Positions 38,939 to 46,781 of a stretch of 51,001 bases of DNA are shown in pieces. Below the pieces are notes generated by a model. That model was not told the DNA's origin and ran no database searches. It saw nothing but the letters and a program-made list of their open reading frames with translations. How positions within the stretch are numbered: the first letter of the stretch is position 1; the number at the start of each line of letters is the position of its first letter. The DNA lies in NCBI GenBank assembly GCA_017428285.1, contig JAFRRE010000119.1, positions 1 to 51,001 of the forward strand. The letters are read 5' to 3'. Made by a program: the position numbers and the translations under genes. This DNA comes from Bacteroidales bacterium. Lineage in GTDB: Bacteria; Bacteroidota; Bacteroidia; Bacteroidales; F082.

Positions 38939-39017
38939 TTTGTGCTTCTAATGGGCGGTAAAAGTAGTAAATTTTATAATTTGAATAAAAAAATTCGGGT
39001 TGTTTTGCGAAATTATG

Positions 39018-39025
39018 TACTTTTG
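39018..39025 (+). promoter_or_regulatory. -7 element of the 39049 gene
   Basis: TACTTTTG on the plus strand, 24 bases before the ATG at 39049, in the divergent space shared with the MltF-like gene. Confidence 0.55.
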
Positions 39026-39048
39026 CCACTTTATTTTTTCAATGATAA

Positions 39049-40338
39049 ATGGCCAAGAAAATACAAGATCCTGATTTTTGGTACTCCATTTTGTTACCAT
39101 ACGTCAACTGGCATACAAGGAGGTCGTACAGCAGGTTTGAGGTACACGGAAAGAAGCGCATCCCCAAGGGCGGTGCCTTGATTTTCGGTGTCAACCACAG
39201 CAACACGCTGATGGATGCCTTGGTGCTGCTTTCGGCCGACAACATCAGGAAAGTGTTCATTGCGCGAGGCGACATTTTCAAGAACCCGGCTGTGGCCAAG
39301 ATATTGAACTTCATGCGCATCCTGCCCATCTTCCGCATCCGCAACGGTGTGGCAGCCGTGCGCCAAAACGACGAATCGCTCAACAAGGCGGTCGATGTCA
39401 TCCATGACCATGTAGACCTTTACCTTTTCCCTGAAGGCACACACCGCACCAAGCATTCGCTGATGCGCATGGGCAAGGGCCTGTTCCACATCGCCGTCGA
39501 CGCCAACAAGCAGTTCGGCGACAAGAGCCCCGTCTATATCATCCCTACGGCCATCGAATATGGCGACTACTTCCGTTTCCGCTCCACGGCGATGATCAAC
39601 TTCGGCGAACCTATCAATGTGACCGAGTTCTTCAAGAACACCACCGAAGAAAACGAAGCCGCCAACATTAATCTGCTCAAAGACAAACTTCACGAAGAAA
39701 TCTCCAAACTCTTCACCTATATCCCTGACAATGAAGACTATGATGCCATTTGGGAAATCGTGAAAATGAAGAATGAGAAACGTGCTGGAAGCCTTTACAA
39801 GAAGATGTTGCGCAACCGCGCTACGGTCGAGAAAGTGTTGAAATACAAGGAAGAACAGCCCGAAGAAGCCAAGAAACTGTTTGAACGCGTCATGGAGTTC
39901 TCAAAACATCGCCTCAAAGAGAAAGTCTCTGTGATGTCGGTGGCCAAGAAACGTCCTATATTCAACTCCTTGTGGATGTTTGCAACGCTTGTCCTTTTGT
40001 TGCCCTATTATCTGGCCTCGGCTGCAGTCAACTTGCCCGTGTGGCTCACCACTTGGATCATCCGCGGCCGCCTGAAAGACCCAGCCTTCAGCAACACGGT
40101 CAGCTTTGGCGTCAGGTTTGTGCTCTTCCCCATTGTCTTTATCGCGGGCACCATCGTCATGTTCTGCAACCTGCCCTGGTATTGGGCTCTTGGTGGAACG
40201 GTGCTGCTCTTCTTCTCCTATTCCGTGTTCATCGACTACAACGAGTTGTTCCGCCGTTGGATTTCCGATGTGCGCTGGAGCATCAAGAAACGCTTGCGTG
40301 ATGAATACAAATCACTGAACCTCAACAACCTATTCTAA
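39049..40338 (+). CDS. PlsC-like phospholipid acyltransferase
   Basis: A 429-residue membrane-associated acyltransferase of the PlsC/GPAT superfamily. NHSNTLMDA (residues 49-57) is the catalytic His/Asp block in the spacing seen in many Bacteroidota members, FRIRNGVAAV the second block, FPEGTH (127-132) the third, and IIPTAIEYG the fourth. A helical insert (about 205-290) and two membrane helices near the C-terminus (about 305-325 and 350-390) complete it. It should acylate glycerol-3-phosphate, lysophosphatidate or a related lipid. Its stop codon TAA shares the last A with the ATG of the phosphatase gene, so the two are coupled. Confidence 0.88.
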   Translation: MAKKIQDPDFWYSILLPYVNWHTRRSYSRFEVHGKKRIPKGGALIFGVNHSNTLMDALVLLSADNIRKVFIARGDIFKNPAVAKILNFMRILPIFRIRNGVAAVRQNDESLNKAVDVIHDHVDLYLFPEGTHRTKHSLMRMGKGLFHIAVDANKQFGDKSPVYIIPTAIEYGDYFRFRSTAMINFGEPINVTEFFKNTTEENEAANINLLKDKLHEEISKLFTYIPDNEDYDAIWEIVKMKNEKRAGSLYKKMLRNRATVEKVLKYKEEQPEEAKKLFERVMEFSKHRLKEKVSVMSVAKKRPIFNSLWMFATLVLLLPYYLASAAVNLPVWLTTWIIRGRLKDPAFSNTVSFGVRFVLFPIVFIAGTIVMFCNLPWYWALGGTVLLFFSYSVFIDYNELFRRWISDVRWSIKKRLRDEYKSLNLNNLF

Positions 40339-41048
40339 TGTCACAACGCTGGATCATCCCTGATATTCATGGTTGCGCAACGACCTTGAAGGTGTTGCTC
40401 GAAAATATGCTCAAAATAACGAAGCATGACGAGCTTTATTTCCTCGGCGACTACATCGACCGTGGTCCTGATGGCAAAGGCGTCATCGACTACCTGATGC
40501 ACCTGCAAAAAGAGGAGTACAACGTGCATTGCCTTAAGGGCAACCACGAGGACATGTGCGTGAAAGCTTTTACCGTCGACCAAAAGAAAAAGTTCTTCGG
40601 TGGAAAATATCAGGAGCAAAAGGATTGGGAAGCCGTTGGTGCCAAAGCAACATTAGACAGTTTCGGGGTGAAACATCCGCGCGAGATTCCACAGCTATAC
40701 ATTGACTGGATGAATGCCTGCGTACCATACATCGAATTGGAGGAATACATCCTCGTGCATGCCGGCATGAACTTCAACATTGCCGACCCGTTTGAGGACA
40801 AACGCAGTATGATGTGGACCCGCAAGTTCAAGGTCGACTTCAACAAATCACACGGCAAGAAAATCATCCATGGGCATATTCCCGTTGATTACAGTTTCAT
40901 GACCTTGGTTATCGAGCAAAACGACAATTATGATTTCATTGCCTTGGACAATGGTGTTTTCGTGACTGACAAACCTGGTTTAGGCAATTTGACCGCATTT
41001 AATCCTGATACGAAACAGCTTGTGGCGCAGTCGAATATGGATATGTAA
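40338..41048 (+). CDS. Calcineurin-like Ser/Thr-type phosphatase
   Basis: A 236-residue metallophosphatase of the bacteriophage-lambda/PrpA-like group. Metal and catalytic motifs are DIHGC (8-12), GDYIDRG (37-43), GNHED (about 66-70), VHAGMN and HGHIP. Such enzymes dephosphorylate phosphoproteins or small phosphoesters in the cytoplasm. It is translated from the same mRNA as the acyltransferase (one-base overlap), which may point to a phospholipid-related substrate, but the family is broad and this is only context. Downstream follow short repeats. Confidence 0.88.
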   Translation: MSQRWIIPDIHGCATTLKVLLENMLKITKHDELYFLGDYIDRGPDGKGVIDYLMHLQKEEYNVHCLKGNHEDMCVKAFTVDQKKKFFGGKYQEQKDWEAVGAKATLDSFGVKHPREIPQLYIDWMNACVPYIELEEYILVHAGMNFNIADPFEDKRSMMWTRKFKVDFNKSHGKKIIHGHIPVDYSFMTLVIEQNDNYDFIALDNGVFVTDKPGLGNLTAFNPDTKQLVAQSNMDM

Positions 41049-41064
41049 GGACGGGGATTTTTGA

Positions 41065-41092
41065 ACACGGATTGCACGGATTTTCACGGATA
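41065..41092. repeat. Repeat ACACGGATTGCACGGAT, family E
   Basis: Three imperfect CACGGAT units in 28 bases, a composition I know as a dispersed intergenic repeat in Bacteroidota. It sits behind the phosphatase gene, before a family D palindrome. Confidence 0.6.
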
Positions 41093-41097
41093 TATGT

Positions 41098-41128
41098 TGT
41101 AAAGACGCGCCATGGCATGTCTCTACAG
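41098..41128. repeat. Palindromic repeat, family D
   Basis: TTGTAAAGACGCGCC and its imperfect inverse ending GTCTCTACAG, centred on CATGG. Lies at the convergence of two genes. Confidence 0.7.
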
Positions 41129-41129
41129 A

Positions 41130-43709
41130 TTAATGTGTTCCGACGACGATTGCGTTCTTGAATTGTTTGACCTTGCCTTCGAAATTGAAGACCTCCGTCA
41201 CGGCGACGTAGACGCCAATGGGGACTTTGTTGCCGTTGTTGTCAAGGCCGTTCCAGAGGACGCTGCCCTCCTGCCCTACCAGCTCGCCTTTGGCCAAGTG
41301 GCGCATTAATTGTCCAGCCACATTGAAGATGTAAATGTTCATCGTGTAACCCGCTTCATCGAAACGGTAGTTGATGAAACAGGCATCATCGAAGCCGTCG
41401 CCGTCGGGCGAGAAGATGTCGGGACTGACGGAGATTTCATCGTTGGAAGGCTCGGCGCTCTGCATCATCGAGTTCTCGTAGCCCGGCGTACCAAAATGCG
41501 CACTTTCGGCGGCAGAATGCCAGTTGTTGGCATCCATGGAAGGCTGGTCGAAGGCGACGCGCTCCAAAGCCACGCCTTTCGTGACCTTGAGTAGTGGATA
41601 GTGCATCTTTTCGGAGAAGGTCATCTGGTCGACCACCGTGCCGTCCTTGCCCATCAAGATGGCCGTACCGCCTGCGTTGGCATAGCTCGGGAAGGATGCC
41701 ATCTGTACGTAGTTGTCGGTCGGGCAGTCGTATTGGTGGCCAACGATTTCGCTGTTGGTGGAGAGCAAAACATAAGTCTTGGGCAGGAACAAACGGCTGT
41801 CAGGCGTGATTTCCTTCAAAGTCGTATCGGTAGGATTGGGAAAGCTCTCCTTGATGACTCCGAGCATCAGAGCACTGAGGTCGAAGGTCTTGTCGGTGTT
41901 GTTGTAGAGCTCCACATAATCCACGCCTGGCGCGATGGGATCGAAGAGGATTTCGTTAATCAGGATCTCGCCTTCGGCGATGTCGTTCGGGATGCCGAAC
42001 TGCACGCGGGTGTCGGCTTCAATGGTTGTACCCACACAGTTGGTCACGCCATTAATAATCAATGTATAGACCAAACCTTGCTCGAATCCGCGGTCGAATT
42101 GAAGTTCCGCGTATGTGCCGTCCATGGGATTTATGACCGTCTGCTGGGGATATTCGTTTGTCTCTTCCACAAAGAAGTGTTGCGTTTCAAGTAGTTCAGC
42201 GGGATTCATTTGTTGGTCGAACCACAGCTGAACGATTTGGTTGCCGAACATGCTCACGCGCTCCACTTTGGGTGCCACGTTGTTCTCGCCATTCACCGAA
42301 TTAATGCGGCCTGGCGTGCCACCCGAAGCATCCATGGAGGCTGTCCAGTTGGAGGCGCCGGCACAGGGGTTCAGCGGGTCGATTTGTTCTACCGACCAGC
42401 CTCCGTTGGCCTTGTCAGGGTCGTGGTACCAAGTGTTGCTGAAGTTGATGCGAGAAATCAAGATGCCCGCCTTACTGTAGAGATACATCGCCGAAGAGCT
42501 ATTGCCCACCGAGAAGCTGCTGAAGCCGATGCAATCACCGTATTGGCGCAGTTCGGAAACAGCATCATTGTGACAAAGGATGACATAGCCGTGCGGGGCA
42601 AGGACAAAGTTGCCAAAGGTATTGTCATTTGAGCCGATTTGAATCTGCCAGTCTTTCAATTCGATGCCAAACTCGGTAGTGTTGTAGAGCTCCACATACT
42701 CCCATTCGGGCAGACCCACCACGGGATTGGGATCCGCCATAATCTCGTTGATGACAATATCGTATTCCGAGGCTTCGTAGATGGAAAAGGCCAGGGTTGT
42801 CGGCTCCATCATGTTGTTCCACAGGTCTTTGATGCCACTGACGGTCAACGTATAATTAATGCCGTTGCCGATTTCGCGTTCGAACTCCAAGACCACTTGA
42901 GCTAGATTGGTGCCGAAGCTAACCGACATCGGACTACCCAAGCCATTATCCACCGAATAATTGGATGTGTTGAGTGCTGTCGTCTCATTCAGCGCTTCAT
43001 TGAAGGAGAGTTGCAGATGTGTCAAGTCGAGCACTTCACAGGTCAGCAGTTGGGGTGGCTCGTGGTCGGCGATGCGAGGACCGACATAGACATTGTCGAA
43101 ATAGATTTTCTTGGCATTGCTCGACGTGAACTTGGACCAAAATCCGAAAAAGCCGCCACGGCCGTAGGTGTCGTCCGCCCCTTGTGCCTCAATGAGATAA
43201 ATACCCAAATTGTCGTAGCACGACTGGATCATCCAATTGCCTTCGCGATCGCAAGTCACTTTTATTGAGACTGCGAACGAGGCGGCGATAGCACCTTCCG
43301 TGCCGCGACAGATTTGCTGTTGCCCGTCGTCATCCTTACGGAACAAGGTGATGGCATCGTTGCTGCCGCCTTCGCCGAAGCGGAGGAAATAGCCTTGTGT
43401 AACATTTTGAAAGTCAACGTTATCGGCACTCAACCAGACATCCGTATAGTTGTTTCCCGAAGGGGCAAAAGCCTCGCGAATCCAAAACTGCCATTCCATA
43501 GACTCATACTCGCTGATGGGCAAGGAAAGGTAGGCCGTGCCCTCGCCTTCCGCGTTGAGTTGGAGCTGTTTGCTGTTGTTCACCGTAAATTGCTCTGTCG
43601 TCCCCGACCAAATGGGGTTTTGGGTGAAGTCGCCGTCGGAGAAGTCATCGGTGACTTGGGCAAGGAGAGTGAAGGGAAACAGAAGCAGGAGTAAGAGTAT
43701 CTTTTTCAT
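41130..43709 (-). CDS. Large secreted protein with two lamin-tail domains
   Basis: An 859-residue exported protein, signal peptide 1-18 (ends FTLLAQ). A beta-rich N-terminal region (about 20-215) contains jelly-roll-like strands and YGRGGFFGFWSKF. Ig-like stretches flank two lamin-tail domains: the first at about 317-440 (IVINEIMADPNP, EYVELYN), the second at about 575-690 (ILINEILFDPIAP, DYVELYN). The C-terminus (about 765-859, FSPDGDGFDD, VPIGVYVAVTEV) resembles the FlgD-Ig/gliding-motility C-terminal region used as a T9SS signal, type B-like. Lamin-tail domains often occur with secreted nucleases or phosphatases, but no catalytic domain is seen here. The ATG at 43709 is preferred over a start 21 codons upstream. 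Confidence 0.85.
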   Translation of the reverse strand: MKKILLLLLLFPFTLLAQVTDDFSDGDFTQNPIWSGTTEQFTVNNSKQLQLNAEGEGTAYLSLPISEYESMEWQFWIREAFAPSGNNYTDVWLSADNVDFQNVTQGYFLRFGEGGSNDAITLFRKDDDGQQQICRGTEGAIAASFAVSIKVTCDREGNWMIQSCYDNLGIYLIEAQGADDTYGRGGFFGFWSKFTSSNAKKIYFDNVYVGPRIADHEPPQLLTCEVLDLTHLQLSFNEALNETTALNTSNYSVDNGLGSPMSVSFGTNLAQVVLEFEREIGNGINYTLTVSGIKDLWNNMMEPTTLAFSIYEASEYDIVINEIMADPNPVVGLPEWEYVELYNTTEFGIELKDWQIQIGSNDNTFGNFVLAPHGYVILCHNDAVSELRQYGDCIGFSSFSVGNSSSAMYLYSKAGILISRINFSNTWYHDPDKANGGWSVEQIDPLNPCAGASNWTASMDASGGTPGRINSVNGENNVAPKVERVSMFGNQIVQLWFDQQMNPAELLETQHFFVEETNEYPQQTVINPMDGTYAELQFDRGFEQGLVYTLIINGVTNCVGTTIEADTRVQFGIPNDIAEGEILINEILFDPIAPGVDYVELYNNTDKTFDLSALMLGVIKESFPNPTDTTLKEITPDSRLFLPKTYVLLSTNSEIVGHQYDCPTDNYVQMASFPSYANAGGTAILMGKDGTVVDQMTFSEKMHYPLLKVTKGVALERVAFDQPSMDANNWHSAAESAHFGTPGYENSMMQSAEPSNDEISVSPDIFSPDGDGFDDACFINYRFDEAGYTMNIYIFNVAGQLMRHLAKGELVGQEGSVLWNGLDNNGNKVPIGVYVAVTEVFNFEGKVKQFKNAIVVGTH

Positions 43710-43732
43710 GGTATTAGCAATTTTGGAGAGGA

Positions 43733-43740
43733 CAAAAATA
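43733..43740 (-). promoter_or_regulatory. -7 element of the lamin-tail protein gene
   Basis: TATTTTTG on the minus strand, 24 bases before the ATG at 43709. Confidence 0.55.
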
Positions 43741-43785
43741 GGAAATATTGCACTCTCTTGCAAAAAAGCCAAGAAAAAGACAGTT

Positions 43786-45375
43786 TTATTTCACCAAAAA
43801 CAACCCCGGCGTGATGTCCAGCCAATGCAGCACTGTCTCGCCCCACACGAGGATGAGCACCCATGAGATGGTCATCATGGTGATGCCAAACTTGAAGGCG
43901 TCGGTCTGGCTATATTGGTTGGTATTGTACAACAAAGCGGCAGGCTTGCTGTTGAAGGGCAGCACATAGCAGTGCTCGATAAGCATGGCCACGGGCAAGC
44001 TGAGGCTCATGACGGGGAAGCCGAAACGCGCCTCCACACCCAAGGCGATGGGCACGAAGACCATGGTGCGGATAGTCTTACTTTGGAAGACCAGACCCGA
44101 ATACATCATCAAGAAGGTGAGGATGACATACAACACCCAGAAAGGCGTATTGGCTGTGATGCCGAGGCTATCAAAAGCGGCATTGACCATGGTGTTGGGC
44201 AAATCAGTAGCATTGAGGCCAGAGCCTAATGTATACGCACCTGCCGAGAAGAGCATCAAGTGCCAAGGTATGTCGACGTCGTTCCATTTCACCACACCGA
44301 TGCCCGGCAACAGGGCGAGGACGGCACCCAACAAAGCGACGATGGTTTCGTCAATGTTATGGAAGGTGCCCTTCGTGACCCAAAGGACGAGCACCAACAC
44401 GAAGATACCCACGGCCTTGTATTCTTCGGCCTTCATCTTTCCCATAGCCTTCAACTCTTCCTTCAGTCGCTCCAAGCCGCCTTCGATTTGAGGTACCTGC
44501 TCCTCTTTCTTCATCGGGAAGAAGACGTATGTGCCCAGCAACAAGCCTATCACGAGAATCAAGGCACTCATCGGGCCGCAAGAGATGAGCCAGTCGGCAT
44601 AACCGAAGTCGCAGCTGCCAACGAAGCCCGCGATTAATGAAATGGCGAGTAGGTGAGCGCCACTACCTGTGTAGAACGCATTGGCACCAATGTTCACCTG
44701 GAAGAGGTTCTGGATAACAAGGTTGCGGCCGAAATTGTTGCGGTTGCCGTTGGAAGCACCATAGATGGCGCAAACCGTCATGAAGATGGGCAACATAATG
44801 GTGGCTTTCACCGTAGTGGCAGAGATAAAGGCCGACAGCACCAAATTAATGATCAAAAAACTCCAAAGCACACCTTTGGCACTCTTGCCGAACTTGATGA
44901 CGAAGGCCAAGGCCAATCGCTTGGCAAACTGCGTCTTGACCAGCATACTTGCCAAGACAAAGGAAAGGATATTCAGCCACATCACAGGATGACCGAGTTG
45001 GGCCAAGGCCTCCTTCTGTGTGGTGACATTACAGAGCACAATGCCGAGGATGATGAATAGCGAGGTCAAGTAGTTGGGAATGGCTTCTGTCATCCAGAGG
45101 ATGAGACCCGCAACGAAGATGGCGAGCATGGCGTAGTTGGTTCGGAGGAACTCCTCAAAGCCGATGTCGTTGCATCGTTTCAGGGCCTTCTCGGTCAGCA
45201 TCTCGGTGTTCAGGTTGTCGATGAAGCCGATGTGGCAGCACCAATAAATCACGATGAAGGCGATGATGGCCAAGGGGCCGCCGAGGCGTGCCATCCATTT
45301 CTCAAAGTTGGATTTCTGCATCTTGGGCAGTTTTTCCACTTTGTAGTTGTTCATGTCCAAAGGGTCGAATGCCAT
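43786..45375 (-). CDS. DASS-type (SLC13-like) anion transporter
   Basis: A 529-residue inner-membrane protein with about twelve to thirteen hydrophobic segments. ILWMTEAIPNYLTSLFIILG and the paired re-entrant regions place it in the divalent anion:sodium symporter (DASS) family, which moves dicarboxylates, sulfate or phosphate. The two Ser-Asn-Thr selectivity motifs are altered: SATTVKATIMLP and QSKTIRTMVFVP replace the usual SNTAT pattern, so the substrate may be unusual. The CYTH genes lie upstream across a family B repeat (45420-45500), so co-transcription is uncertain. Confidence 0.85.
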   Translation of the reverse strand: MAFDPLDMNNYKVEKLPKMQKSNFEKWMARLGGPLAIIAFIVIYWCCHIGFIDNLNTEMLTEKALKRCNDIGFEEFLRTNYAMLAIFVAGLILWMTEAIPNYLTSLFIILGIVLCNVTTQKEALAQLGHPVMWLNILSFVLASMLVKTQFAKRLALAFVIKFGKSAKGVLWSFLIINLVLSAFISATTVKATIMLPIFMTVCAIYGASNGNRNNFGRNLVIQNLFQVNIGANAFYTGSGAHLLAISLIAGFVGSCDFGYADWLISCGPMSALILVIGLLLGTYVFFPMKKEEQVPQIEGGLERLKEELKAMGKMKAEEYKAVGIFVLVLVLWVTKGTFHNIDETIVALLGAVLALLPGIGVVKWNDVDIPWHLMLFSAGAYTLGSGLNATDLPNTMVNAAFDSLGITANTPFWVLYVILTFLMMYSGLVFQSKTIRTMVFVPIALGVEARFGFPVMSLSLPVAMLIEHCYVLPFNSKPAALLYNTNQYSQTDAFKFGITMMTISWVLILVWGETVLHWLDITPGLFLVK

Positions 45376-45379
45376 AGTA

Positions 45380-45404
45380 GTTTAGAGTTTAGAGTTTAGA
45401 GTTA
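45380..45404. repeat. Heptamer tandem repeat GTTTAGA
   Basis: Three full GTTTAGA copies and a partial one in the leader of the transporter gene. A degenerate version occurs at 9948-9980. Confidence 0.7.
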
Positions 45405-45419
45405 ATGTCTTCTGCCGCT

Positions 45420-45500
45420 TTGCGTCATTGCGAGGAGGAACGACGAAGCAATCCAGTGTTAAAGCTTTCTGTCTGGATTGCTTCGTTCCTCGCAATGACG
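45420..45500. repeat. Palindromic repeat, family B
   Basis: Arms TTGCGTCATTGCGAGGAGGA... (from 45420) and ...TTCCTCGCAATGACG (to 45500), about 34 bases each, loop GTGTTAAAGCTTTCTGT. It lies between the CYTH gene and the transporter gene. Confidence 0.9.
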
Positions 45501-45514
45501 ACAAGCGTCACATA

Positions 45515-45991
45515 TTATTTCCAGTTCTTATAAGGATTCTTCATCAACATGGAGTTGAAGTACTTGGGGTCGCCGGTGACCTCTTCGCCGAGCCAGGCGG
45601 GCTTGTCGAAGGGTTCGTTCTCATCGGTGAGCTCGACTTCGGCCACGATGAGGCCGTCATTATCGCCATAGAACTCATCGACTTCCCAGGTGTGTTTGCC
45701 ATCGGTGTTCTTGACAAGATAGCGGGTCTTGTCGATGACACCAGGTTCGCAGATTTCAAGGAGTTGTTGCACCTCCTCAACGGGGATCTCTTTCTCCCAC
45801 TCGAAGCGGGCGGCGCCAGAGGCGTTGCCGATGCCCTTGATGGTGATGAAGCCCTTGTCGCCCTTCACACGCACGCGGACGGTGCGCTCGGGCACGCTGG
45901 AGAGGTAGCCTTGGGTGATGCGCGTGGCCTTGAAAGCCTCGGCCTTGAAGTCACCCTTTACCAAAAACTTTTTTTCAATCTCTTGTGCCAT
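45515..45991 (-). CDS. CYTH-domain (triphosphate tunnel) protein
   Basis: A 158-residue protein made of one CYTH domain. EIEKKFLV near the N-terminus is the ExExK signature that binds triphosphate through a metal; further tunnel residues are in TVRVRVKG, GFITIKG, FEWEKEIP, TRYLV, WEVDEFYG and VAEVEL. Single-domain bacterial members hydrolyse inorganic triphosphate or act on nucleoside triphosphates. No signal peptide, so cytoplasmic. The upstream gene ends six bases before the start, and a palindromic repeat follows the stop. Confidence 0.92.
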   Translation of the reverse strand: MAQEIEKKFLVKGDFKAEAFKATRITQGYLSSVPERTVRVRVKGDKGFITIKGIGNASGAARFEWEKEIPVEEVQQLLEICEPGVIDKTRYLVKNTDGKHTWEVDEFYGDNDGLIVAEVELTDENEPFDKPAWLGEEVTGDPKYFNSMLMKNPYKNWK

Positions 45992-45997
45992 AGTCGT

Positions 45998-46642
45998 TTA
46001 TTCGTTTGCAAGCGGCTTGTCGGACATGCCGATGACGCGCTTGATCGCCTGTAAATAGTTGATGTTTTCGACACCTTCCAGACCACAGTCCTTGATGGTC
46101 TTCTTGATGTCCTCGATTTCGGTCGACTCGGAGTTGATGGTCACCACCTTGGCGCCATTGATGAGCACCTCGCCGAACTCGCAGATGGTGTCGTTGACCA
46201 TATAGCCGAAGCGACGCTTGTGGACGCGCACCGCAGCCAAGTCGGGGTTGGCCTTCACCATGGCGATGAACTCATCGTAGGTGTAGGTGTCCTTGTCCAA
46301 TTTGGGCATCTCGACCATAAAAGCAGGAAATACTTCCTTTTCGAGCACTTCACGGCTGATGGGGAACTCGCCCTTCATCAAGGGGTTCCACTGCTCGAGG
46401 CCGTCGACGGTTTGCACGTAGGTCTTGATGTCCATCTTGCCGTTGCGAATCTTGGTGTTGTTGATATCGTTCTTGCGGGAGATGATGTAGATCTCATCGC
46501 TGAGGCGCTCCCAGACTTTCTCGGGGACGGGTGCAGACAGGCGGGCCATACGTTTGTGGGCCTCGCAGAAGCACTGTCCGAAGGAGCGGAACTCAAATCT
46601 CGGCTTCGACTCTTCGCCGATTTTCATTTCTTCTTTTGCCAT
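45998..46642 (-). CDS. CYTH-like companion protein
   Basis: A 214-residue protein next to, and probably coupled with, the CYTH gene (six-base gap). FEFRSFG near residue 16, then SDEIYIISRKND, NTKIRNGKMDIKTYV, KRRFGYMVNDTICEFGEVLING and the C-terminal NYLQAIKRVIGM resemble CYTH strands, with an aromatic in place of the first Glu of ExExK. It could be a diverged triphosphate tunnel protein or a partner subunit. I know no named family with certainty. Start ATG at 46642; a second ATG at 46627 is possible. Confidence 0.65.
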   Translation of the reverse strand: MAKEEMKIGEESKPRFEFRSFGQCFCEAHKRMARLSAPVPEKVWERLSDEIYIISRKNDINNTKIRNGKMDIKTYVQTVDGLEQWNPLMKGEFPISREVLEKEVFPAFMVEMPKLDKDTYTYDEFIAMVKANPDLAAVRVHKRRFGYMVNDTICEFGEVLINGAKVVTINSESTEIEDIKKTIKDCGLEGVENINYLQAIKRVIGMSDKPLANE

Positions 46643-46686
46643 TTTTATGATGTTGAATTGTTAATTGTTTAATTGTTGTTGTCATT

Positions 46687-46775
46687 TTGCGTCATTGCGA
46701 GGAGGAACGACGAAGCAATCCAGACTTATTATCTGGTTTTAACTCTGGATTGCTTCGCTTCACTCGCAATGACGG
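46687..46775. repeat. Palindromic repeat, family B
   Basis: Arms TTGCGTCATTGCGAGGAGGA... (from 46687) and ...GCTTCACTCGCAATGACG (to 46775). With the copy at 45420-45500 it frames the two CYTH genes. Confidence 0.9.
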
Positions 46776-46781
46776 GGTCAA

